Part shown: piece by piece, positions 17,125 through 22,497 of the stretch | Position numbering within the stretch: position 1 is the first letter of the stretch | Layout of the letters: each line of letters begins with the position of its first letter | Origin: a virus | Length of the DNA: 22,497 nucleotides | Virus record (IMG/VR): IMGVR_UViG_3300031224_000048 | Span: 1 to 22,497 of that record | Direction: 5' to 3' (one strand) | Notes under the pieces: generated by a model | Told to the model about the DNA's origin: nothing | Databases searched by the model: none | What the model saw: only the letters and a program-made list of their open reading frames with translations | Program-made: the position numbers and the translations under genes

Positions 17125-17139
17125 AATTGCAGGCTGCCC
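17103..17139 (+). promoter_or_regulatory. Programmed -1 ribosomal frameshift signal
   Basis: Heptamer A_AAT_TTT (17103-17109) is in the correct phase of the upstream frame. After a 5-nt spacer (CAGAT), GGGCAGC (17115-17121) pairs perfectly with GCTGCCC (17133-17139) around an 11-nt loop that includes the upstream stop codon TAG. The 7-bp, six-GC stem stands out in this AT-rich DNA. A -1 slip enters the downstream frame, which is open from 17073 and lacks an ATG for over 100 nt. Confidence 0.8.
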
Positions 17140-17552
17140 TAAATACAGAAAATTGTCTACCTATCGAAAGCGATCCCGAAATGCTTGGTACATTCACGCA
17201 TTTAGATGCGATAAGTGGATTTGTTAAACTATACGATGCTTGGTTGTCAGAAAATTCTGAAACTTGGCATAGTAAAGAACTTAAAAAGTCTCTTGACTCT
17301 ATTGTTAAGTATATTGATCAACTGGCATCATACATTTCAGTTGCACATAACGAAATAGAAATTCAAGTCAACGTTGATAGTGCTGCCCTAACGGGCAAGC
17401 AATTTGCTACTATTATTAAGAGAACAGAAGAGTGGAAAGCACTAAAGAAATGGTTAAAGACGGAAATGGCACTAAACAATCAGCCAGTATCAGTAGAAGC
17501 AATAGTTAGATGTATTATTGCAGAGACTAAAAAGTTTGTTAAGAAAGTCTAA
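17127..17552 (+). CDS. Putative tail assembly chaperone, downstream frame (frameshift partner 2)
   Basis: The frame is open from 17073 to the stop at 17552. Within it the first possible starts are TTG 17127 and ATG 17180, neither with a leader resembling its neighbours. In-frame codons before TTG 17127 (SDGQLE) read as plausible protein, so it is best explained as the extension of the upstream gene through the -1 frameshift (joined at 17109). The extension is about 147 residues, largely helical, with charged segments such as SKELKKSLDSIVKYIDQL and KRTEEWKALKKWLKTEM. There is no recognised catalytic motif. If translated alone from TTG it would be 141 residues. The tail tube gene follows. Confidence 0.65.
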   Translation: MQAALNTENCLPIESDPEMLGTFTHLDAISGFVKLYDAWLSENSETWHSKELKKSLDSIVKYIDQLASYISVAHNEIEIQVNVDSAALTGKQFATIIKRTEEWKALKKWLKTEMALNNQPVSVEAIVRCIIAETKKFVKKV

Positions 17553-17597
17553 GTATATATACACTAAATAATAAACAACAATAAAAAACACAAATAT

Positions 17598-18140
17598 ATG
17601 TTATCACACATTAGAAACTCAGAAGCCGGAAGACGCTCATATGAGGCTGTAACCGACAATATGTTTAAGGTTACTATAATACCGCCAGTTGGTGTTGTTG
17701 GTAGTGAACTTTTAACTGAACAGGTTATTAATTGCACAGGATGGCGTGTGCCGGGACCTGAAGGCGTACAACAAATGTTTCAGCAGTCTCGTAGAAACTA
17801 CGCCAGCACAGATGTTGACGACACCCAAACAATTTCAATGACTTTTGAATTGAACTTAAATGATCAATTCCAAAACTACGTTTACAACACAATTATGACT
17901 TGGCGTTCAGCAGTTAGAAACCCATTTACCGGTGAACGAGGTCTGAAAAAAGACTACATTGGCACAATCATAATTGAAAGTTATGCTGCCGATGGTACAA
18001 TATTTTGGGTTCGTAAACTTAAAAATGCATTTCCGTCCGGTGAATTAAGTTCTATTGGTCAAAATGACGTTAGTAACGCAGAGCCTGTTAAGTTAGAGCA
18101 AACATTTATATGCGATTACTATGAAGAGCAAAGACTATAA
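17598..18140 (+). CDS. Tail tube protein (gp19-like)
   Basis: 180 residues, slightly longer than T4 gp19 (163). It forms the hexameric rings of the inner tail tube through which DNA passes. Characteristic features are the N-terminal helix with Arg-rich stretch (RNSEAGRRSYEAV), the NMFKVTIIPP strand, the conserved middle QNYVYNTIMTWRSAVRNPFTG, then DYIGTIIIESYAADGTI and LKNAFPSGEL. This order follows the phage T4 gp19 family. No Shine-Dalgarno sequence is present; the leader is A-rich. A strong hairpin terminator lies 26 nt after the stop. Confidence 0.88.
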   Translation: MLSHIRNSEAGRRSYEAVTDNMFKVTIIPPVGVVGSELLTEQVINCTGWRVPGPEGVQQMFQQSRRNYASTDVDDTQTISMTFELNLNDQFQNYVYNTIMTWRSAVRNPFTGERGLKKDYIGTIIIESYAADGTIFWVRKLKNAFPSGELSSIGQNDVSNAEPVKLEQTFICDYYEEQRL

Positions 18141-18165
18141 AAAGCATAAAAAATAATTTGCAATT

Positions 18166-18196
18166 AAAAACCAGTCACGAGTTGTGACTGGTTTTT
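18166..18196 (+). terminator. Terminator after tail tube gene
   Basis: AAAAACCAGTCAC (18166-18178) and GTGACTGGTTTTT (18184-18196) make a perfect 13-bp stem with loop GAGTT. The A and T runs at its ends would also let it work on the opposite strand. Confidence 0.88.
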
Positions 18197-18218
18197 CGTG
18201 CACTAAAAAAGAAACATT

Positions 18219-18539
18219 ATGAACAGAAAAAAACCGTTAATTAAAGGGTCAGAAAAAAAATCAGGCAAGACTGGTCTTATGTCAGGTAGAAAGTCAAACA
18301 TGTCTACAAGAGGTGAACAGAAAACCGTCGACACTAATGGTGACAATCCATGGCTAAATAGACAGCCAATCAACAATTCAACTATGGATTGGTTCAATAA
18401 AAGAAACGAAAGTGGCAAGACTGATAATGAAGAACTTAAGCATAGGGATACTGACAAAAGAAAGCTAAACATTATGAATAATGAAGAGTGGGCAATGGCT
18501 AACAATAGATTCGGTCGATACAATAAAGGAAGACAATAA
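18219..18539 (+). CDS. Hypothetical basic hydrophilic protein
   Basis: 106 residues, very rich in Lys, Arg, Asn, Ser and Asp, and nearly devoid of hydrophobic clusters (MNRKKPLIKGSEKKSGKTG at the start, NNRFGRYNKGRQ at the end). It is probably disordered in isolation. I prefer it over the opposite-strand frame of similar length because all neighbours are on +, it follows a terminator with an A-rich leader, and the opposite frame is a low-complexity hydrophobic shadow. No function is assigned. Tail or head assembly chaperone, scaffold or nucleic-acid binding roles are all possible. Confidence 0.6.
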   Translation: MNRKKPLIKGSEKKSGKTGLMSGRKSNMSTRGEQKTVDTNGDNPWLNRQPINNSTMDWFNKRNESGKTDNEELKHRDTDKRKLNIMNNEEWAMANNRFGRYNKGRQ

Positions 18540-18599
18540 TTACTGTTTTTACTACTATGATATATATTTTAATTATATGAAACTTATATAAAAAATGAT

Positions 18600-18893
18600 A
18601 TGAAACGATGCTATACAGTAGCAAAGCCTGCAATGTCTAACATTATCTGTGGTGTGTGTACGAATAGAAAAACACTTTTTAAATTGTTGCAGCTCGCAGC
18701 AAACAAAAGTTCAGCAACATTAGCATTTGATGGCGTTTTGAAATATGAAACTAAAAAGTTTAATTATTTTAATTTAGGCACACTAATTAATAATCTTAAT
18801 GTTAATGAATCGTTTGGCGTTAAGTTTACAACAGTTAAAAACACAAAAATTTACGAAGTCACGATTAAATCATACAATAACTTAGAACTTTAG
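18600..18893 (+). CDS. Hypothetical protein
   Basis: 97 residues from ATG 18600; nearby upstream ATGs at 18577 and 18596 are stopped within a few codons. The sequence is mixed alpha/beta with a Cys pair in NIICGVCTNRKTL and a beta-prone C-terminal half (FGVKFTTVKNTKIYEVTIKS). The two Cys are alone, so a zinc site is not supported. It is not recognised. It precedes the gp26-like gene by 11 nt and is likely co-transcribed with it. Confidence 0.6.
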   Translation: MKRCYTVAKPAMSNIICGVCTNRKTLFKLLQLAANKSSATLAFDGVLKYETKKFNYFNLGTLINNLNVNESFGVKFTTVKNTKIYEVTIKSYNNLEL

Positions 18894-18904
18894 AACTACA
18901 ATTT

Positions 18905-19831
18905 ATGGAAACAACAAACAGTAAACCGACGTCAGGCGACGCAAAAATGTCTGCACTTACAAAGTCTGAACAAGGATTAGGCAGCGTAAGACAAGAAGAG
19001 CCACTATCCGTGGTTGGTTCTTGGATTGATTTTGATAGAGAAAAAATATCATATGGCAGTCAATTATACAGTCCACAATACAGATTTCAAATCAGCCCTG
19101 CTAAAACAGCGACAATCAAGTATTTTAGTTCATTAGACGAAAATAACCCAATGTCTATTAATGATGCCCTAACATATGTCATTAAGCATCACGTTAGAGT
19201 TTTAGAAGGTAAAAAGCAATTGGACCCTTTAGACGTAATTTTAGAACACGATAGATTGTTTTTTGTCCTAGTCGTGCATGCATATTCAGGTGCAAGCACA
19301 TCGTTAACCTTTAAAAAACGATGTGGTAACGATCAATGCAAAAACTTGCATGATATTAGCATTACTGCATACAACTTACAGTTTAAAGAGCTGACAGAAC
19401 AGGCAGAAAGATGGCTAAATCCAAAAACAGGCCTGTTTTCAGTTGAGACAAAAACAATGGGTAATCGATTTTATCGACCTCTAACTCTCACTGAATCCAT
19501 AGAATTGATGGAATTCTTAATGGAGTCTAGAAGAGAAGAAGTTGAAATAGACAAATCATTTCTTAGACTTGCTGCATTTTTTATGTTAGACAGAAAACCT
19601 AACGAAACAATGGACCAGTTGTATCAAAGATATATGAAAACAACGTCGAGTCCAAAGGAATTATCATTGCTTTTAAAAATAGAATCTGCTGTTACAGCAG
19701 AACAAAAATTAGAAGTTTTGTCTGACTGTCCAAAATGCAAACGGCCCTTTCGCTCACCGATATCGTCCATTGCAGGACTCAGAGATATTTTCTTTGTTCA
19801 CGATATCGATGACGAATTATCTATCGACTAA
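18905..19831 (+). CDS. gp26-like baseplate hub/tail assembly protein with split zinc ribbon
   Basis: 308 residues. After a disordered start, residues 60-130 form an alpha/beta part. A CX4C pair (C140, C145 in RCGNDQC) and a CX2C pair (C275, C278 in CPKC) near the C-terminus would together bind one zinc. This layout is typical of the T4 gp26-type baseplate family (T4_baseplate), which takes part in hub and tape-measure assembly; T4 gp26 is about 208 residues, so this protein is longer. Its end overlaps a small gene by 23 nt, as in T4, where gene 26 is followed by gene 51. Assignment rests on the cysteine pattern and context. Confidence 0.6.
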   Translation: METTNSKPTSGDAKMSALTKSEQGLGSVRQEEPLSVVGSWIDFDREKISYGSQLYSPQYRFQISPAKTATIKYFSSLDENNPMSINDALTYVIKHHVRVLEGKKQLDPLDVILEHDRLFFVLVVHAYSGASTSLTFKKRCGNDQCKNLHDISITAYNLQFKELTEQAERWLNPKTGLFSVETKTMGNRFYRPLTLTESIELMEFLMESRREEVEIDKSFLRLAAFFMLDRKPNETMDQLYQRYMKTTSSPKELSLLLKIESAVTAEQKLEVLSDCPKCKRPFRSPISSIAGLRDIFFVHDIDDELSID

Positions 19832-20027
19832 AAGACAGCTGCAAAAACACGACGGTTTTGACCCAGTATCTATTGACAGTCTACCATACTACGAATTTAT
19901 TCAATATCAAATTGAATTAGGAAAAGACTTGGAAGCACAAAGACGACAACAAGAAGAACAGCGTCAAAGTCAAAAAGATACAGCAAAGCCAAATTACACA
20001 AAACCAAAATTTAAAAAACTAAAATGA
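19809..20027 (+). CDS. Small protein overlapping the gp26-like gene
   Basis: 72 residues from ATG 19809 (MTNYLSTKRQLQKHDGFDP), which I prefer to a TTG at 19770. It overlaps the upstream gene by 23 nt in another frame, implying coupled translation. Residues 20-45 (SIDSLPYYEFIQYQIELGKDL) look like a helix. The remainder is a Gln/Arg/Lys-rich charged tail (EAQRRQQEEQRQSQKD) ending in Lys-rich residues. By position it could correspond to T4 gp51 or to a small tape-measure chaperone, but similarity is not demonstrable by eye. A hairpin terminator follows. Confidence 0.65.
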   Translation: MTNYLSTKRQLQKHDGFDPVSIDSLPYYEFIQYQIELGKDLEAQRRQQEEQRQSQKDTAKPNYTKPKFKKLK

Positions 20028-20032
20028 TAAAG

Positions 20033-20066
20033 GGCGCATACATTATTACATGAATGCGCCACTTTT
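20033..20066 (+). terminator. Probable terminator before adenylate kinase gene
   Basis: GGCGCAT (20033-20039) pairs with ATGCGCC (20054-20060). An inner CAT/ATG extension flanks an A-A mismatch. A short TTTT run follows two bases later. The weaker T tail suggests partial termination. Confidence 0.6.
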
Positions 20067-20084
20067 AGTTACAAAAAACTAGTT

Positions 20085-20672
20085 ATGATTAAGAACGATA
20101 TAATACTTTTCGGTAAACCTGGCGCAGGTAAAGGCACATTGGCTAAATTAATAACTAAAGGTGACACTGCAGTTTATCATCTTTCAACCGGTGACCTGTT
20201 TAGACAAAACATGACAGCTAAGTCAAAACTAGGTATAGAAATTGATGCAGTTATGAAATCAGGTGAATTGGTTGACGATGAATTAACAATAGCAGTTGTT
20301 GAAGATTGGCTAATTAACAGTAATAAGCATGAATTCATAATTTTTGATGGCTTTCCTAGAACAGAAAGACAACTAGATTGGCTTTTGCAGTTCTATGTCG
20401 ATCTGGATATGACATTCCCTATTATGTTTGAACTTGAAGTTGAAGACACAACAGCAATGTCAAGAATTAGCAAACGCGCAATGAATGAACAGCGACCAGA
20501 AGACATGACTGAAAAGTCTAAGTCAAATAGAATTCGTGCATACGAAAAACAAACTGCAGATATAAAGGATAAGTTTATGGAAACTGTTGATAGTCCATGC
20601 TATACGCTACAGGTTGACAACTTAGAGCCTCAAAAAGTATACCGCGAGTTTATGAAAACTATAACTATTTAA
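20085..20672 (+). CDS. adk: Adenylate kinase
   Basis: 195 residues. It interconverts ATP + AMP with 2 ADP, so it would adjust nucleotide pools during infection. P-loop GKPGAGKGT is at 10-18, the AMP-site segment HLSTGDLFR at 32-40 and DGFPRT at 88-93. The lid region is short, with arginines in SKRAMNEQRPEDM and NRIRAYEKQT, and no zinc cysteines, so it is the short-lid type. The C-terminal region (YTLQVDNLEPQKVYREFMK) fits the family's last strand and helix. It is a metabolic gene inside a tail-assembly cluster, between the gp26-like genes and the tape measure, with a terminator before it and a candidate promoter after it, suggesting later insertion or separate control. Confidence 0.92.
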   Translation: MIKNDIILFGKPGAGKGTLAKLITKGDTAVYHLSTGDLFRQNMTAKSKLGIEIDAVMKSGELVDDELTIAVVEDWLINSNKHEFIIFDGFPRTERQLDWLLQFYVDLDMTFPIMFELEVEDTTAMSRISKRAMNEQRPEDMTEKSKSNRIRAYEKQTADIKDKFMETVDSPCYTLQVDNLEPQKVYREFMKTITI

Positions 20673-20705
20673 TTTGGAGACCAAAGTTACCGCTTGTCTT
20701 TACAT

Positions 20706-20718
20706 AATACATATATAA
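20706..20718 (+). promoter_or_regulatory. Candidate late promoter, ATACATAT motif (copy 4)
   Basis: AATACATATATAA lies 9 nt before ATG 20728, in the gap after the adenylate kinase gene. It overlaps TATAAATA, the T4 late promoter consensus, at 20714-20721, making it the best single promoter candidate here. The short distance to the ATG would leave a very short leader. Confidence 0.5.
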
Positions 20719-20727
20719 ATAACGACT

Positions 20728-21015
20728 ATGAATATCAGCAAAATTAAAACAAGCCTACACTCTAGACTAAGCTCTAGACGGGTACACTATGACTGTTTTG
20801 TTTTCGTTGACGGTTCAGTCGTAGTCATTACGTATATGCAAGGGCAAAGGGCATCAATGTCTTTACCGTACACAATAAAACCTACATCAGACGGCAATAT
20901 TATTTTGTCTTCTTTTGACAAGTCAAATGAGGTTAAAAGTGAGCAAACAGCAGTATCGTTAATAATTAACGACTTAAAACGTAAAATGGGTAGATTCAAG
21001 CAATACCTTTCATAA
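20728..21015 (+). CDS. Hypothetical protein upstream of the tape measure gene
   Basis: 95 residues. It is basic at the N-terminus (MNISKIKTSLHSRLSSRRV), then shows beta strands (YDCFVFVDGSVVVITYM, RASMSLPYTI) and a C-terminal helix (AVSLIINDLKRKMGRF). It is compact, with no membrane segment or signal. The gene stops 9 nt before the tape measure ATG and so is likely co-expressed with it. It is not recognised. A small tail assembly factor is possible from location only. Confidence 0.65.
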   Translation: MNISKIKTSLHSRLSSRRVHYDCFVFVDGSVVVITYMQGQRASMSLPYTIKPTSDGNIILSSFDKSNEVKSEQTAVSLIINDLKRKMGRFKQYLS

Positions 21016-21024
21016 CAAAAATAT

Positions 21025-22497
21025 ATGGCTGAAGTTACTGGCATAGACTCGACAGACCCAGAAGGCGTTGGTGATGGCTCACTAGAACCGCTAAAAGGTG
21101 TATCTGGTCTATATGCAATACTAGAAAAAAGTTTAGCAATTCAAAGCACAATTTTAGATGTTTTGCGACCAATTTCAGAAAGGTTTAACACCTCTGACGT
21201 TGGCGATGACTCTACCAGTGCTAATGTTGATGCATTACAGGCAAATACAATGGCCCTAGATAAACTGTCGTCTACTATTAATACTGCAACACTAGATGTT
21301 TCACTTAATGGTACACAGTCTAAATTTTTCTATCAATTGCTTAAAGCAGTTGGCAACAAGAAGAAGCTTGTCGGTATAGAAAAGTTTGGTGATATCTTTG
21401 AGGCAATGGTTGAAAAACTAAACGCTGTTAGTAAATACGCAGACAACATAGAAACACTTGCAAGTTCATTACTAGGACTATTTGGCACATTTAAAGAATT
21501 TGGTAAGGGTATGCTAATGTTTGCTGGTGGTCTAGCGCTGCTAGGTTTTACATTAGTAACCTTTATGGAAGCAATAACACTAGGTGACATTTTAACATTT
21601 GGTGCAATTATGCTTGTTATCGCTGGAGCATCAAGACTAATAGATGGTAGTGGTTGGGACTTTACTAAAGTTGCAATTGGTATTGCAACGCTTGGGCTTG
21701 CAGTATGGGGCTTTACAGAAATCATAGATGCTAAAATGGCTGTTGATTTTTTAGTTTCAATTACTGCAGTTGGTGCTGGTATAGCAATACTTAACGCATT
21801 CGCTAAAGGTACTGGTAAAAACGCACTAAGTATAGCAAAAGCAGCAGGTTCTATAATTTTAATTGCTGGCTCAGTTTGGGTTCTTAACAAAGCTGTTTCT
21901 GACTTTGATGATGTAGACCTAGTAAAAACAGGTGAAATGATACTTGTCACAGCAGGTCTTGCGACAGTGTGGACCCTTATGGGTAAATTTGCAATAAGCA
22001 TAGCTAAAGGCGCCTTGGCTTCTGCTGCAATCGGTGGTAGTCTTTATATTTTAGCTAAAGGTATAGATGACATGAGTCAAATTGACTTAACACTAGGCCG
22101 AGGTTTAGAATTGGCTGCAATTATTGTTGCTGCTGCTGGAATTATTACACTTATTGGTAACCCAATTACTATTGGATTTACGCTTGCTGGTGCAGCCGGT
22201 GCTGCTGCAATTGGTGCAGCACTATTTGTATTAGCAGAAGGCATAAAAGCAATAGGCACTGTTAATGTTACTTCTGAACAAGCCAGTCAGTTTGGTATGA
22301 GTCTTGGCTATACTGTTGATGCAATGCTGCAACTAGGTAACCCATTTACACTTGCTGGATTGGCGCTTGCGCTGCCTGCCGGCTTGGCACTTTCTGCTGG
22401 TGTTCTGGCAACATCGGCTGCAATGTACGCTGTATCGAAACTACCTATTATTAACCAATCAAGCTGGGAAAATCTAGAACTTGGTGTAACTAAAATG
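21025..22497 (+). CDS. Tail tape measure protein, N-terminal part (gene runs off window)
   Basis: A + strand frame opens at ATG 21025 (MAEVTGIDSTDPEGVGDG) and stays open for 491 codons to the window edge without a stop. The tape measure protein sets tail length and is ejected with the DNA. Residues 1-150 are polar and helical. From about 155 onward there is a series of hydrophobic Ala/Gly/Ile/Leu segments, such as MLMFAGGLALLGFTLVTFM, FGAIMLVIAGASRLI, GIATLGLAVWGFTEII and AGSIILIAGSVWVL. These are typical of the membrane-interacting part of tape measure proteins. Context (after gp26-like and tail genes) agrees. The minus-strand frames of up to 222 codons here are shadows of this low-complexity gene. 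Confidence 0.8.
   Translation, partial: MAEVTGIDSTDPEGVGDGSLEPLKGVSGLYAILEKSLAIQSTILDVLRPISERFNTSDVGDDSTSANVDALQANTMALDKLSSTINTATLDVSLNGTQSKFFYQLLKAVGNKKKLVGIEKFGDIFEAMVEKLNAVSKYADNIETLASSLLGLFGTFKEFGKGMLMFAGGLALLGFTLVTFMEAITLGDILTFGAIMLVIAGASRLIDGSGWDFTKVAIGIATLGLAVWGFTEIIDAKMAVDFLVSITAVGAGIAILNAFAKGTGKNALSIAKAAGSIILIAGSVWVLNKAVSDFDDVDLVKTGEMILVTAGLATVWTLMGKFAISIAKGALASAAIGGSLYILAKGIDDMSQIDLTLGRGLELAAIIVAAAGIITLIGNPITIGFTLAGAAGAAAIGAALFVLAEGIKAIGTVNVTSEQASQFGMSLGYTVDAMLQLGNPFTLAGLALALPAGLALSAGVLATSAAMYAVSKLPIINQSSWENLELGVTKM

Noticed and set aside
18203-18523. 106-codon minus-strand frame with hydrophobic start, looking like a membrane protein
   Set aside because: It is the mirror of a Lys/Arg/Asn-rich + strand gene; low-complexity Leu/Ser composition arises from AAG/AGA/GAA codons read in reverse.
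19770-19831. Programmed frameshift joining the gp26-like gene and the small overlapping gene
   Set aside because: No slippery heptamer in the right phase or strong downstream hairpin is seen, and the small gene has its own ATG at 19809.
21333-22001. 222-codon open frame on the minus strand
   Set aside because: It lies wholly within the tape measure gene, whose repetitive Ala/Gly/Ile codons leave the opposite strand free of stops. All neighbours are on +.
1-22497. CRISPR array, insertion sequence, integrase or attachment site
   Set aside because: No spaced direct repeats, inverted-repeat-bounded transposase or recombinase gene is visible. The only tandem repeats are within coding sequence.

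Overview
This window looks like part of the late (virion morphogenesis) region of a large tailed phage with a contractile, T4-type tail. Every credible gene is on the + strand. The clearest identifications are a large terminase ATPase/nuclease (gp17-like), a very long tail sheath protein (gp18-like), a tail tube protein (gp19-like), a zinc-ribbon baseplate/tail assembly protein (gp26-like), the N-terminal part of a tape measure protein running off the right edge, an amidase-LysM endolysin and an adenylate kinase. The DNA is AT-rich. Almost no gene has a Shine-Dalgarno sequence; start codons instead follow A/T-rich leaders. That style is typical of Bacteroidota and their phages, so a Bacteroidota host is one reading. 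A circularly permuted tmRNA gene is more familiar from alphaproteobacteria and some cyanobacteria, so the host stays open.

Layout: (1) 3-1112, the 3' part of a glycosyltransferase-like gene cut by the left edge. (2) 1113-1938, an RNA-rich region without protein genes. It holds a tRNA-like element, a circularly permuted tmRNA gene (acceptor half first, then the tag-coding half), a dense set of hairpins and H-type pseudoknots, and a strong terminator. (3) 1939-10403, tail/baseplate structural genes: two large fibre or baseplate proteins, two small unknowns, and a 528-aa structural protein. (4) 10432-13494, endolysin, large terminase and a small unknown. (5) 13596-18140, tail sheath, a Lys-rich repeat peptide, a two-frame gene pair with a textbook -1 frameshift signal, and tail tube. 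(6) 18219-21015, small unknowns, gp26-like protein with an overlapping small gene, adenylate kinase, and another small unknown. (7) 21025 to the end, the tape measure protein.

Transcription units appear to be punctuated by five hairpin terminators (about 1824, 8759, 16624, 18166 and 20033). A recurring motif containing ATACATAT lies in four intergenic gaps, ahead of the genes at 1939, 8817, 13596 and 20728, and is a candidate late promoter.

The two observations most worth following up are the permuted tmRNA, whose reading frame ends in a tag-like ALRAAA before the stop, and the A_AAT_TTT heptamer plus GC-rich hairpin that would fuse the 74-aa and following ORFs between sheath and tube. The second resembles the G/GT tail assembly chaperone arrangement, but in an unusual position.
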